NCBI GenBank assembly: GCA_026874595.1
Contig: CM049306.1
Span: 7,499,519 to 7,563,518, forward strand
DNA from: Sipunculus nudus
Taxonomy: Eukaryota > Annelida > Sipuncula > Golfingiida > Sipunculidae
Direction: 5' to 3'
DNA: 64,000 nt
The notes under the pieces were generated by a model. The model was not told the DNA's origin, made no database searches, and saw only the letters and a list, made by a program, of their open reading frames with translations. Positions 10,822 to 23,641 of this stretch are shown here, piece after piece (position 1 is the stretch's first letter; every line of letters begins with the position of its first letter). Both the position numbers and the translations under genes were made by a program.

Positions 10822-11610
10822 GTTATGCTTGGGATATTACATAACTTGGCATGTGCTAGGCATTCTAATTCGTGTTAAGCGCAAACCCTGTGCGCTTCTA
10901 TTGGAACCGCACTGGCTGAACTCTGGCGTTTAGAGTCAAGGCGCTCGTTGTTGTCTAGAATTTTCGGGTCTGTTCATGCGGTATGGGCACGTGTGTATTG
11001 TTGTGTTCTTTGGTGTGTTCGTGAACATGGAAGTTTCTGGGCTTCGGGTGAAAAAAGCTATACATAGAGGTTATGTTTAGAGCCGGCAGAGAGAAAAATA
11101 CCAGAGGACATGAAAGAGTGCTACTCTCTTCAGTGTTTTTTTTTTTTTTTTTTTGGGGGGGGGGGGGGGGATAATTCCGATAATTTCAGAACTTACAGAT
11201 CTTCAACGGATTTTATACAGCTTTTATATACGGAATGGCTTCAGTTTGCCTATGGGATTATTACCAGAGCTTCACTTACAGCAGATTGATTTCGAGATTG
11301 AATCGGACTGTTCTCTGGGAAGATTTATTTGAACTATTTACGAAGAATTATTGGTGTCAAAGGACTCTCGTTGAGCTGTGGCAGTGGTGGAATCCAGAAA
11401 TCAAAGCCTAAGATCCGGACACTCTGGTGATGTACATTTTTATTATTGTTATACTGTGTAATTGTATTAATTTAGTATTGTAATGTAAGGACTGTTCTAG
11501 AATAAATTATAATTATTTGTCAACAAAAAACCGCTGACTTCTTTATTCTTTCTCCTAAACATATCATGTTGCCTAGTGTTGCGAAATCTGATTTATTTAT
11601 CTCCGTAACA
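10822..11610 (+). mobile_element. Possible decayed solo LTR-like segment
   Basis: Bounded by TGTTATG... and ...CGTAACA, with an AATAAA at about 11502 and a promoter-like GC-richer first third. No target-site duplication found and no retroelement coding sequence adjoins, so this is weak. The region also holds a T22-G17 homopolymer block (11138-11170). Confidence 0.2.
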
Positions 11611-12583
11611 AAATTTATGCTGGTCACGATTACGTGATCTGTTATAATAAGGTACCGTAACAATAAAAATAAGACTTGGGTATTTTAATCATTTCTTTTT
11701 AAAGTATCGTATTGAGATGAACATGACATGTGAGCACAAGTTCCCAACGATGTAAACATTTCGTTCATTATTTAATCTCAAATAACTGATCAGTCATAAA
11801 ATAAAGACACAACTACATATCTTTAAGTGCATTAAACATCGTTGAAAACGAATAACTCATGATTGAATATTATTCTCTAACTACTTTTTGAGGTATATAA
11901 TTACTCATCAGCGTTTATTTTGAGTAACTGGTATAGCTTAAATTACTTTTCCATGTGTGCATTTGCTTCATTATTCTACAACTTGCTTTTATACACTCAA
12001 ACGTCAGATACTTTTATATATACGTCTGAATTTTAAAATGCGTTTCTATTCCTAGTATGAGGAAAGGTGATTAAGGCTTGCTTTTTATTTTAACGGTTAA
12101 TCATGTTCACAAGCAAGATGTCCAAGCCAAAGGACAGCTGGAATATTGCATGAGAAATGCTTGAGGGAGCCACGGTTGATAGATCATGTAAATCGAAATT
12201 TTTAACGTCTAAAACCATTGTTGTAAAATGCCCAATAAATTATATAAAAATACAACAAGGACCTTGGGCCACAATGGTCCCTGGCTATTTATTTAACTAT
12301 GAAAATGTGGCATCAGTGATGGTGCGGGACGGACGGACTGATTAAAGGACAGACAGACGAAACGACGGAGGGACTGACAGACGCGGACAACTTTAGTAGA
12401 CCTCTCTTCTAACGGCGGGGGAATAAAAAGATGCTTGATACTGGTGTAGACATGCGTTTCTCCTAACGATTCCGGGGGTTTTCAACCTTTGTTTTTCAGT
12501 TGAAAGGATGATATTTGTATGATGGCAACTGGAAATAATGTAAAGAAAATCTCCTCTGATTAAATGATAACAATGTTTCAATC
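11611..12583. other. Unannotated AT-rich sequence
   Basis: No gene or repeat boundary recognised. Short purine-rich GACGGACGGAC/GACAGAC repeats at about 12327-12385. Confidence 0.35.
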
Positions 12584-12637
12584 TGGGGGGGGGGCCTTCA
12601 GCCCCCTAAGCTCCCCCTCTGGATCCGCAACTGAGAA
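12584..12637 (-). mobile_element. Right-end fragment of the GGGGCGGAT TIR family
   Basis: G-run, C-run, then CTCTGGATCCGCAACTG, a decayed version of the 1473-1699 right end. Confidence 0.35.
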
Positions 12638-12878
12638 GGACTAGTTTCAAAATAATTCCTGCAAAACTGTGGAATGCCATATGTAACACAAGAAACAGCT
12701 AGCAGGCGAAATTGAGGACAACTGACAAACAGACACACATACTGACAAAGTGACATAAAGTTGAGACCAGATGACTTAATCAGTTTACGAAATAGACCCA
12801 GAGGAAGAAAATAAGCTATATTTTATGTATTTGTGGTTTATATTTTTGGAAAAATATATGTTGTGGAGGTTCGAGTGA

Positions 12879-12894
12879 AGCGCCGCCTAGCGGC
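12879..12894 (-). promoter_or_regulatory. CTCF-like motif 2
   Basis: Plus strand AGCGCCGCCTAGCGGC; weaker match because GGGGG is interrupted. Confidence 0.25.
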
Positions 12895-13784
12895 AAGTTT
12901 CCAAAAATGAAAAATTACTTTTAAGATATCAGTGTAAGACATAAGATGATCTAGTTTCAAAATAATTCTTGCAAAACTGTGGCCTGTAGAATGCTAATTT
13001 AAGACGAAAGAACCAGTAAGCAGGCAAAATTGAGGACAACCGGCAAACAGACAAACATACTGATAAAGTGACACAAGGTTGAGACCAGCGAAGAGAAATT
13101 TATGGAGAAGACCCACAGGAAGAAAATGAGTCTAAGTTTGAGAAGATACGACAAATATTGACGAAGTTATGACGAGATTAAAATTTCGTTGTTTTGATGA
13201 CCTTGACTTTGACCTATATTGACTAAAATCAGTTGGGTTCGGGACTTTTGGTTATCTATCAAATGTGTAAGTTTCCTGTGTAAGTAAAGCGATCCCTGCA
13301 AAACTATGACTAGAGAAGTGGAGACAGAAAAACAGACAGACTAGACGACCATAAGTCGAGCGCTTGCCGGAATTTGAAATAAAAAGACAGACAGAAAGAC
13401 AGTCGAGGTCAGATCATTCTTTCATGTTATGGGGATTGGAGAGATGAATAAAATGAGCTACAGTTTATGTGGATAAGGCTATGTTTGGCCAAATTATGAA
13501 GAAAAAAGACACAATGACCTTGACCTTTGACCGATCTTAACAGGTTGAAAGCGATAACAGCAACATGGGGTCTCCGTCAGAGATAGAAATATCTTAATAT
13601 TTCCAACTTAAAGAAAAGAAGTTTTATCCTAAATAAGTTCAACCTGATCATTGCAGAATATGGCCAAGTCTCCACAGTAACAAGGCCATCGTTTCTAGTT
13701 TCAGATGCAGAAATGAAAATTATAATATCATCTATGGCTTTGGAGATATGACACAATAATGATTTGTTGTTGTTTTTCGAGTGC

Positions 13785-13800
13785 AGCACCCCGTGGTGGT
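13785..13800 (-). promoter_or_regulatory. CTCF-like motif 3
   Basis: Minus strand ACCACCACGGGGTGCT; one key G is changed relative to the core. Confidence 0.25.
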
Positions 13801-13931
13801 CATATATCAAAAATGAAAAATCAGTTTTCAGATATTAATTTATAACAAAAAACCTATAAGTTTGGAAATGATTGCTGCAAAATTAAGGCATGTAAGTCAT
13901 CATAAGGTAATATCTTGCAAAAATCTCCTGC

Positions 13932-13947
13932 AGCGCCCCCTGGAGGT
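13932..13947 (-). promoter_or_regulatory. CTCF-like motif 4
   Basis: Minus strand ACCTCCAGGGGGCGCT, intact AGGGGGCGC core. Confidence 0.45.
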
Positions 13948-14228
13948 TATTTCACAATTCCTAATATAATCTTATAACACTAACTGAACTCTACGTGATG
14001 CAAAAATCTGCACCTCTCTAGCTTTAAAAATGACAAAATTACACAGAATGTAAATGCCAAGAATTTTACTCTAAAATAGGTCATCATGGTAACCGCAGAA
14101 TGAGGTCATGTGTACCCAGGAATAAGCCCATAGACCGAAATTTCAGATTCTATAATAACAGTTGATACATTTTTTTAATAGTTTTGAATCTATGAGACAA
14201 AAATCATATTTTGAAGTGTTAGCACTGC

Positions 14229-14244
14229 AGTGCCCCCTGGTGGA
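14229..14244 (-). promoter_or_regulatory. CTCF-like motif 5
   Basis: Minus strand TCCACCAGGGGGCACT, strong match with one change at the CpG. Confidence 0.45.
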
Positions 14245-14376
14245 TATATCCAAAAATGAAAAATTCCATTCTAGATATTTCTGTTAAACATATAATGACA
14301 TATGAGTTTTAAAGAGATTATTTCAAAACTGGGGCCTCTAGGGCGTTATTAATGAAATCTCGCAACAATGTCTCAC

Positions 14377-14392
14377 TGCGCCCCCTGGTGAC
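14377..14392 (-). promoter_or_regulatory. CTCF-like motif 6
   Basis: Minus strand GTCACCAGGGGGCGCA, intact CACCAGGGGGCGC core. Confidence 0.45.
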
Positions 14393-14638
14393 CATTTCCG
14401 GAACCAGGCAAAAACAGTAGCCTTCAAAAGGACAAAGTTACAAAAGCTAAGGTAAAAATGCCAAGAATTTTACTGTAAATAGGGCACCATGGTAACCGTA
14501 GAATAAGGTCAAGTGTACCCAGAATTGCCAGAAATAAGCCCATTGATTGTAGTTTCAGATTCTGTAATTAAAGTTGTAACATTTTTTATACTTTTGAAGC
14601 TATTGGACAAAAATCATATGTAAACGTGTTTGGATTGC

Positions 14639-14654
14639 AGCGCCCCCTGGTGGC
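14639..14654 (-). promoter_or_regulatory. CTCF-like motif 7 (best match)
   Basis: Minus strand GCCACCAGGGGGCGCT is identical over 16 bases to the usual vertebrate CTCF consensus (TGGCCACCAGGGGGCGCTA). Confidence 0.55.
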
Positions 14655-14782
14655 TATATTTCAAAAATAAAAATTTTATACGAGATAGTTCTATTGAAGA
14701 TATAACGTATCAGTTTTGAAGCGATTACTTAAAATTGGGGCCTCTGGGGCATGATTAATGAAATCTGGCAAAATTGTTGTAC

Positions 14783-14798
14783 AGCGCCCCCTGTTGTC
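14783..14798 (-). promoter_or_regulatory. CTCF-like motif 8
   Basis: Minus strand GACAACAGGGGGCGCT, intact AGGGGGCGCT. Confidence 0.4.
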
Positions 14799-15512
14799 CA
14801 GATCCGGAAGCTTGAAATTAAATCTTGTTATATTAATAAACCTCTACAAGACGCAAAAAAAAAAAAATAGACCTCTCTAACTTTAAAAATGACAAAGTTA
14901 CATAAATCATTTATCAAACTTTGAAATTTCATGATTTTTCTTTAAAACTGCGTAACCATGGTAACATAAATTGAGGCAGTTTTGCATTAAGGTGAAAGGC
15001 CAATTAATGACGAATAAAATGAGCTATAGTTTATGCGGCTACGGACATTCTTTACAAAGTTATGAAGAAAAATGCCATTTATAAGGGTCTTGATAACCCT
15101 GAGGTTGACCTTTGACCCATGTTGACAAAAAACAATAGGCTTCTATTGGGGACAATTATATAGAGATCATATAAGTTTGAGAGCAATTACTGGAAAATTG
15201 TAGCCGGGAAGCAATAAACAAACAACCAAACAGAAATACAGAACTGACCAACATGCTATAAAAGTTTCTCTAATTTCTTGCAAAAGGGGGAGCCACCAGC
15301 TTGCATGCAGACTGGCGGTCTGAACATGACACCAACCAAAACCATCATGAGAGTAGAGTACTTTGTGAAATCGCAAAGTGTAATACCGCACATGGTGTAT
15401 AAACAAAATATTTACTACTTTTTTTAACGTAACTGAAGTGGTGAGTAATGATCCAAGGTGTCCTTGTTTGAGTTTAAATTTATGGAATTTCACCGAGGAA
15501 AATAACCCACCG

Positions 15513-15952
15513 CAGTGGCGTCAATCTTCCAGAATGGGAGTGGGGGGGGGGATGAGGGGTGACTCGTAGACACACACATATTATATATTATACATATATA
15601 TATCAAGGAATATATATTATAAACATTAAATATAAACATATATATTATACATATTTAAAAATATATATACTTAATCACATTTCAATATATTACAATTAAG
15701 TATTAGATTTAAAAAATAAGGTATGTTTCCAGTATATGTAAATTGTAAACCATATAGATATATTTCATATAGTATACTTATAAATGGAACCAAAGTCTGT
15801 AATTTTATTTATAACTATATTTCAATAGCAATATAAAGATATTGTTCTCTGACTAGGGGGAGGGTGATTATATTGACTATCGCCATTGCCAAAAAGTGGG
15901 GGGATATATACACCAAGCCCCCCCCCCCCCCATCCCTATATTGACGCCCCTG
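15513..15952. mobile_element. 440-bp hAT-type MITE with 8-bp target-site duplication
   Basis: Left tip CAGTGGCGTCAATC, right tip (reverse strand) CAGGGGCGTCAATA. Flanks ACCCACCG (15505-15512) and ACCCACCA (15953-15960) match at 7 of 8 positions. G-run and C-run sit just inside the tips; the interior is very AT-rich and non-coding. Confidence 0.85.
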
Positions 15953-15960
15953 ACCCACCA

Positions 15961-16586
15961 AAACAGCAAATATTTCACTCCATTTATTTTAGGTATTGTT
16001 AGTTTTTGGCATTGGCCGTGCGTGTGTTGCGCTTGGCCTATAATTTTGACGTTGAAGTCCAAAATCATTCAATGATGGGAATGTGCTGCAATCTTGTATA
16101 GATAACGGCCCTCATGCGATATCAGCCCAGCTGTAACAATTCACCTGTACCTATCAAGATAACTATAAGGTATAGTTATATATGCGTACCATTCACACTA
16201 CAAAACATACGCTCTCAAGTTCACATACCAGTGACGAATTCTGGCGTCTACTACGACCAGCAGATACTTCAGGACTTCGATACCAGAAAACCATTTCAAC
16301 AGGTAAATATGGCTGATATAAATGATAACTCTTATGTACTTTAATTGCGTGTACCGATATAATGACGTCAGAGTTTTTAACTTTTTTTCATTCCAGAAAA
16401 CCTGTTTGAAAAGCTAAATTTATTCTATAAATTTAAAAAACGTCATGTCAGAAATAACATTATACAGTCATGATATTTGAACCAATTTTACCAAGGAGGG
16501 AGGGGGAGGGGCATATCCATGAGATCATTTGATTGATGTTGAATCATTTTTCACCTTTATATACGTAACATGTACAAACTGCTGTA

Positions 16587-16590
<4 letters not shown>
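15961..16590. other. Unannotated sequence
   Basis: No gene or repeat recognised; G-rich stretch at 16496-16512. Confidence 0.35.
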
Positions 16591-16641
<51 letters not shown>

Positions 16642-16654
16642 TGTGTTTGTGTGT
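16591..16654. repeat. (TA)n then (TG)n compound microsatellite
   Basis: Alternating TA to about 16638, then GTGTGT repeats. Confidence 0.95.
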
Positions 16655-16772
16655 GTTTGCTTATAGCAGTTTTCGATATTCATGCTAAATACACGAGTTA
16701 TTTAATTCATTTATTTATGTCATTTGAATGTCTTTCTCAACAAGCACTGATGTTAGTCCATCTTTGCTAATC

Positions 16773-17278
16773 AAAGGGTCGTAATAACGCCTTTCCGCCT
16801 GTCTCAGACAGGTAAACACGTGCACGGAAAGGCATTTTTAATTTTGTACCAATCCGCTTGAAAGGTGAACACCCAGACGTTTTCCACATAAGTAGCTGAT
16901 AAGTAGGGAAAAAATGACAAAAACGAAATATTTTGTAGATGGTCTTTCGCCGACTCCCTATATTTCCTGTATTTTCCTATAAATATGGTCTATAATTTCT
17001 TGTACTTTCTGCAATTTATTCCCTCATATATTCCTATTTTTTTATGCACAATCGTGTTTCTATTATAACAGTGTTACTATTGCATACCTTCAGTTCTTTT
17101 TGCATGCATGTGTGCATTTAGGATGGCAGAATCAGGTCACACAAAGCGAAGTGACTGAAATTTGATATGATGCTAGGATGCATCTTTAGCGGAAAGGCAC
17201 ATTTTTCTGCGTAAAGGTAAATCTTTAATACTGTCTTTCCGTTGGAAAGGTAAAAATTTCAAAGTATTACGATACCTG
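16773..17278. mobile_element. hAT-like MITE, copy 2
   Basis: Same family, length and orientation as 7622-8120. Tips AAAGGGTCGTAATA and (reverse strand) CAGGTATCGTAATA. Flanking octamers GCTAATCA and GCTCATCG are approximately duplicated. Confidence 0.7.
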
Positions 17279-17997
17279 GCTCATCGATATGTGATTCTAA
17301 AACAATACATGTATACAGAGAAACATCTCACTCCTCACATCCTTTCTAAAAAAAAACTGCATCTTGGAACAGCCAGCTGTATAATAGCTTTTATAAAGAC
17401 ATGCGGAGACTAGGTAGGTTACGATCATGCATGTTGTGTACGTGGCTGGTGCTTTTTATGCTGTCAGGTTGGCATCATCATGCATGCAAGCTTTAACCAG
17501 AGCAGGTCACGGAAAACAATCACGCACAACACTTAACTACACCACACTCACGATCTAGAAGTATTTATCCCCATGCTTAATTTCTTTACAGGAAATGGGG
17601 AATAAATGAAGCAATTAAATCACTATTTGATTTTGTCTGTTGTTATTTTACAGTTATTACTTTAATGTATCATAACTGCACATCACTTTCACTTAATTCA
17701 TGCATGGTTAAAACGCCTACACACAAACACACACTGTGAATTCTGTATGAATGCATATGTGGATTCTCTTGAATAAAATTAATACATGTATACGCAAAAC
17801 TTATAACATGTCAAGGTGTGCTTAGTTTTTCTGCTGTATCTTTATCCATGACAGTTGTATACAGGTATTCATAAACGCATGATCTGGCACATTTACGTCA
17901 GTGGTCGTCCCACTGTCCCCCCCCCCCCCCCCCCCCCCCCCACCTTTACTTTCGCGGTTTTTAATAAGGTCTACAAAGGGCGAAATGAATAAGGCAA
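17279..17997. other. Unannotated sequence with a C-run
   Basis: Poly-C of about 24 bases at 17918-17941; no gene seen. Confidence 0.4.
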
Positions 17998-19013
17998 TTT
18001 AAAACTATAAACAAATGCCCCAGGGGTCATGACGCTCAGCTGATCGCTGGCACTGGGAGATTCTATCAACTTAGACTGCTGTCATTTTAGTATTTTTGCA
18101 ACTGTGCCAGAGGTAGTTATGAAGAATTTGTTGGATGGATTTTCTTCAAATGATCCAGAAATGTGCAAAATGCTTGTTTTTCTGCTCAGGTGGCACCACC
18201 GGTTATGCACAGCTGAGAGGACTACCCATGATCATCAAGCTTACCAAATGTATAAGAACAAACCTGGCAATCATATCTGGGATATCTCGTTACAAAATGA
18301 ATTTTACATAAAATCACATGCCGCATCTTTATTTTTCAAATGTGTCCGCAGCAGCAGTGAATAACTCGTTACCCAGACTTTCTTCAAATTTCCATGATGA
18401 TAGATACATGTGCAAATGATACACGTCCTTTCAATCTGTGCATTAAATGTAAAGAATGTGTTTGTTGGGCTACAACTGTGACATGCCCACCCTTATTTCC
18501 AAGTCTGAAAAAAATATTTAAAATGAGCAAAAAAAAAAAGAAAAGAAAATGTAGATTCTGCCCCCAGTCTTGCACAGGTGAAAGGGCTATCCGTGATCAA
18601 TAATTAAGCTGACCGAATTTTAGAAAGTTCCATGCCATAAACATTGATGACATGGATATTTTATCTGAAGTATGAATTTCATACATATAGCCAAGAATGT
18701 TAACATTTCGCAATTATGTCCACAAGAGTCCTGAAGAACTGTCCGGTCCAATTTCCTTCATTTTTATATGATAACAATGATTTTTTAGGGTTTGAGATGG
18801 GGGGAGGTTGAGTACATTTTTTGCAACCAAATATAGGTCACACTGACCTTATTATTCGTATGCAAAGAGGTATTTCCAAGGACCTTCCTCGGTGTTAAGC
18901 AAAAATTAAGTTTCTAGGTCAAGCGGTTACGAATTGTTTCTTGTTAACGGACGGACGTGGGACAAAGGGTGATCGCTACAGCTCGGGGTGACATATGGTA
19001 ATCTGAGCTATAA
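17998..19013 (-). mobile_element. F2 element copy, reverse orientation
   Basis: The 3' end on the left reads CAGGGGTCATGACGCTCAGC. The 5' end on the right has GGACAAAGGGTGATCGCTACAG and TCTGAGCTATA. Interior includes a GGTGGCACCACC dyad at about 18190 and the 'TAGGTCAAGCGGTTACGA' block typical of F2. Confidence 0.65.
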
Positions 19014-20590
19014 ATGGTAGTTCATTTAAAACCTACCGGATGGTCATTTAAATATCTTAAAAAAGTGTGTATATATTATTCAATTGCACACGTACAAAAA
19101 TAATACTCCAGTTTGCAACAAACTGATTGATAATAAGTTTGCGTCTAAAGACATGAACTAAATTAAACCAATATGCTTATAAAAAATTGTACATATATCA
19201 CTGAAACTGTACATCATACTCGCACACCTAACAACATGTACACGTATATATGTTACTGAAACTGTACATCAACAAACAAGAGGTTACTTTATTTTATTAT
19301 TATTTGTTAAACAAGATAACAAAATCAGTAAGAGTATTGAACTGGAAACATTGCTCCTGATGACCTTTTGAACTTGAGCAGATAAGCACTTGACAATAAC
19401 ACAATTGTAGGCTATTCTTTTAAAGGTTTCTGTAGCCGCCAGAATTTCAAGCTCTAACAAAAACGGCTTCAGTGTGATACGAGTGCTGAACGGGCAGTCA
19501 TTGTGACATCGTATTCTGGGTGCCAAGGAACGAGTTGAGCGTGTTGGGTTAATTAGTGCGTTGTGCACTACTGGTGTGTTCTACTGTCACCAATGCACTT
19601 TAATCCTCCTCTGACGATACCGCCCCTTTGTTTACAAACATAATGTGTTACAGATCCCCCCTGATAGCCTCTTTACGGCATGGGTCATGGCCGTGTCATA
19701 CTTCTGTAGTTCGGCTAACTGGTCTTTTTGGTTATCACTGCGCATAAAATTCAATTATAGTTTGTACCGAATCATTGCAAATTTCATTTGGAATAAGTAA
19801 TACAGTTTATTCTAATGGAAAGGTGCATATAATATCTTATTTCATAGACCATCAGTATGTTATAAAGTAAAGGAATGTTGGACTACATTGCAAGCGAAGG
19901 CATATCGAGTCAGTAGTACAAAGGTTTCGCAGTGATTGTGTGGCTTCCAAAGCTGTGTTTTCGTACAGAAAGGCTGGCTGGGTCATAATATTCTCGAACT
20001 TCACATTTCTCAGGTATGTATTTTGAATCGTGAGATATGTAAGCTTGTTTCTGAATGAAATCTTAGGGTCTAACGCTCACATTTAACAAAGAACATCGAC
20101 ACACCGTTCGTTTCGAACGGCCAGTCCACCATTTTCTTCGGTTCTGATGTCATTCTCTTGGTGAGCTTTGGCTGCGTGTGTGTTGTGCCAATTCAGATTT
20201 GGATGATAATATCTATAGCAGTAAAGTTAAACCAGGGTTAATTGCAGATTTTTTAAGTACTGTCTGTATCTTTGGTGAAATTTTAACAAAGAATATCATA
20301 ACAGACGGTGAAACAATTGAATTGAGGCGAAACCGTATGGTTGCCGGAATGCGCCTCCACATTTTTCATGACTTTGTGTTGCTCGCTCCTGTCATGGACA
20401 GAACACTAAAATGTTATCTCCAAATAGTCCCATTTTACTCCGTTCCAGTGGCACTGGCCTTGTCATATTTGTTTTATTAACACTTCACTTTTTACATTGT
20501 ATTGAAATTTACCTGGTCCTTTTTATCCCCAGCAGCAAAGCAAAATGGATGGTTTGAGTGTCCCACCAAAACCATCTTACAATGAACAAA
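19014..20590. other. Unannotated intergenic sequence
   Basis: Direct duplication of 'ATATRTCACTGAAACTGTACATCA' type near 19190-19270 only (two copies about 60 bp apart). The small frames at 19284-19568 (-) and 20178-20480 (+) show no family resemblance. Confidence 0.35.
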
Positions 20591-20811
20591 TATCTGATAA
20601 CTAAAAAGTTGTTATGGGTTCATAACTGAAATGAGATTTGCTAACTGCATTTTCTTAAATTATATAGGGAAAAAGCTTTAAAAATCTTCTCCGAAACTGT
20701 TCAGCCAAATTGTCCAATATTTCACAGAAATGATTCCTGGAACAATCCTTCTCAAGTTTGTTCGAATGGTTTAAGTTTGGTGATTTTTGGCAGAGTTACA
20801 GGAAGTTGAAC
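20591..20811 (+). repeat. F6 repeat monomer
   Basis: Shares 'CAAATTGTYCAATATTTCACAGAAA' type sequence and 'CTCAAGTTTGTTC(G/A)AATGGTT' with 24540-24760 and 26150-26700. Runs directly into the F3 5' end. Confidence 0.6.
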
Positions 20812-22996
20812 TATAAGTCATCTGAGCTATAGTTGTGGTCCATTGTCCGTCGTCTGTATGTCTGTCCGTCCATCCAGATGTCCGTCCGTAAGACTGGCAC
20901 GTTTCGACACCATTGGACCTACGAATCTGAAATTTGGCATACAGTTAGATGTCCCCAAAATCTCCTACCATGCCAAAAATTGGGTCAGTATGACTTCGTT
21001 CCTTCGAGATATTAAGGAAAAACCTCAAATTTTTATTAGAAATCTATTTTCACACTTCAGGACTGCCTAATATCAAAACCACTCATCTGGTTTTCTTCAT
21101 TTTTACCATAAATATTCCTCTATATGGTTCCTATGTACATGCCAGAAATTAAGTCAGTATTATTTAATTTTAAAAAGTTATGGGCCCAAACATAATGGAC
21201 TTTGTAAAAAAAATGAGGAAAGATATTTTGTCACTTAAGACCAAAAGTGTTGAAGGTAGAAATTTTTTTTTCAGTAATACTACTTTAAATAATCAAAATT
21301 TAATTGTATACCAAAAATTAGATCAAAATCTGTTAAATTTTTTAAAATATTGGCAAAAATATAAAATTGGTACCTTAAATTTTGCCCAAGTTTGACCATG
21401 GCACGTTTTTTTCCTGTAACTGCTGTGGATTCAATTTTCAAAGCATGTTTTTGTTACCATTTCAACTGTTAAAACAAAAAATTTGAAACCAGTTGATCAA
21501 AAACTGTAGATTTTATTCAAGTTTTCAAGCACCATGTCACATATTGTTTACATCGAGCTAGTGTTTTTCCATTAAAACCCCATTGTTACACAGCATTTCC
21601 TCTGCCCTGCACCCCCCCCCCCCCCCCCCCCCGATGGTGCATAAACCAGATTCCATCTGTCTGTCCATCCGTCTGTCGGAGTTCTGAATTTTTCAAATTT
21701 TATAAGTTGTTAGCATAAATATAAAATCAGTACCTTAAATTTTGCCCAACTTTGGCCATGGCATGTTTTTTCCATGTAAGCACTGTTGATTTAATTTTCA
21801 TATCTTGCACACGTAAGGATTTTAGCTTCTAAATTCTGAAGTTATAAAAGGAATTGGTCAAAAACTAGCTTTTATGAAAGTTTTTATGAGACCATATCAC
21901 ACCTTAGCTGTACTGAAGCCCCTCTTTTATGTCCCCACATTGACCTTTCAGGCCAATTATGCATGCTTGAAGCGAGGCACTCTGCAGCCAGCCAGCTCTT
22001 TGGTGGCTTCAACTGGATCTAACTGTCCAACCCCCTCCACTAGTATTTGTTTAGGCCATAAACATAACAATAAACTTTTTTTTTTAATATTTGGTTTGTG
22101 ATAAGAACTTAAAAAAAAATAAATGGAAAAGGAATTTATAGTTAATGAGTTACAGGGGATTACCTTGCAATTACTGATCATTTATGGATCTTCCATGGAT
22201 GGCCAAAATTGTATTTCAAATGACACCATGCAGTCACCATTGGGTATTTTTCATTTCAGCCATAAAAATGAAAAATAAATAATTAAAATAAATTGTTGTT
22301 TACTATTAGGGAATATATGAAGCAAGATAATGATAGACAAGGATGCAGTTGATTATATTAAATTAATCTAAATTTCCAGGTCTTTTCCAGGTCTTTAACT
22401 TGTTGGTTTATATTTATTACAAAATTAAAATAATAAATAAATATGTCAAAAATTAAAAATATTACTCAGACAAGTGTTCATTAAAGATTTTATTTTTTTT
22501 ATTTGTTTGACTTATAACTCATGGTTGTATCAGTTGTTACATGAGACTGGCTAAATAATCAAAATTTATATTGCTGGTCCTTTATTTCAGTTCATAAAAT
22601 TAAACTCCCAACTCCAGTTTGCTCTGGTATGATATATTGGGTGTTTTGATCCTTGGATTAATTTTAACACATGTATTAGTTTTATAGCTGAGAATACTTT
22701 TCTTTTTTTTTCCTGATACCATTTAAAAAATATAAATATTCAAATTTTTCCTGTTAGTGTGTGGATATAATTTTCACAGCATGTACACATTAACATTTCA
22801 TCTGTTAAAATCTGAAATTTGAAACCAATTGATCAAAAACTGTAGATTTTATTCAAGTTTCCAGGTACCATGTCTTCATTGTTTGCATCAGATCAGTATA
22901 AATGCAGTGTACTGGGCAGTTACATAACACCTTCAGGTCTGACCTACTGCCACTGTGAGTGTCTTGGTCAGGCTGGGTCAGGCAGTAATTACCAAA

Positions 22997-23109
22997 GAGC
23001 CTCTCTTTCTCTCTCTCTCTGGCAGTCTAGGTCTCTCTTTCTCTCTCTCTCTCATTCTCCTCTGCTTTTTCTCTTTCTTTCTCCTTCTCTCTTTCTCTCT
23101 CTCTCTCTC
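22997..23109. repeat. CT-rich microsatellite
   Basis: Interrupted (TC)n tract inside the F3 copy. Confidence 0.9.
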
Positions 23110-23621
23110 CCTAATTGCCTCCCTTCCTACCTCCATCCCATTCTGTTGACAGGTACTATAAACTAGATACATTAGCTATAAATGTTGATGCAATTTAGAA
23201 ATGTGAATCAACTGAAATATTCACAATCAAATGTATGTTATACTGTAAATTTATAGTAACATTCGGAAACTTGGATTAAACTTATGTAATGAAAAAAGGA
23301 ATAAATGCAAATTTTGTTAATTTTTTCTTGGCTCAGTAGAATGGGGGGAAAATTTTTAGCTTTGTTTCTCCATCTTTCTCTCTGTTTTAAATATTTAATG
23401 TTCATGAATAAACTTTTTTTTAGAAGCACTGTTGAATTAAATTTCATATCCTGTATGTATATGCAAGGGTGTTGTAACTCTCACCATCCCCTTCTTCATC
23501 CCACTGAGGCTTTGCTCCTTGGCACTGTGAACAATAGTTCTATGGCTATAGCATAAAATTTAATAATTAAAGAAAATATCTACAGAGAGACAGAGGCATT
23601 GTAACTCTGATTATAACACAA

Positions 23622-23641
23622 CACCCCCCCCCCCCCCCCCC
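23622..23641. repeat. Poly-C tract
   Basis: Homopolymer of about 20 C. Confidence 0.9.

Larger units (their letters stand above)
12640..15230 (+). repeat. F4 tandem-monomer array with CTCF-like motifs
   Basis: Two or three copies of the 10080-10480 type unit (12645-12930, 12950-13180), then degenerate ~145-150 bp monomers. Each ends in a (AGC)GCCCCCTGG(TGG) block followed by 'tatttcaaaaatgaaaaat'-like sequence and a 'tttcaaa.. gattacttcaaaattgggg' segment. Also contains repeated 'TGACCTTGACCTTTGACC'-like strings (about 13200, 13520, 15100). Probably one internally repetitive non-autonomous element; boundaries approximate. Confidence 0.7.

Noticed and set aside
10822-11610. Confident solo LTR
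   Set aside because: TG...CA-like ends are present but there is no target-site duplication and no second copy in the window; left as a low-confidence feature.
10487-12637. A single 2.1 kb element bounded by the GGGGCGGAT-type ends
   Set aside because: The ends are unequally decayed, no duplication flanks them, and unrelated F4 sequence lies on both sides; treated as independent fragments.
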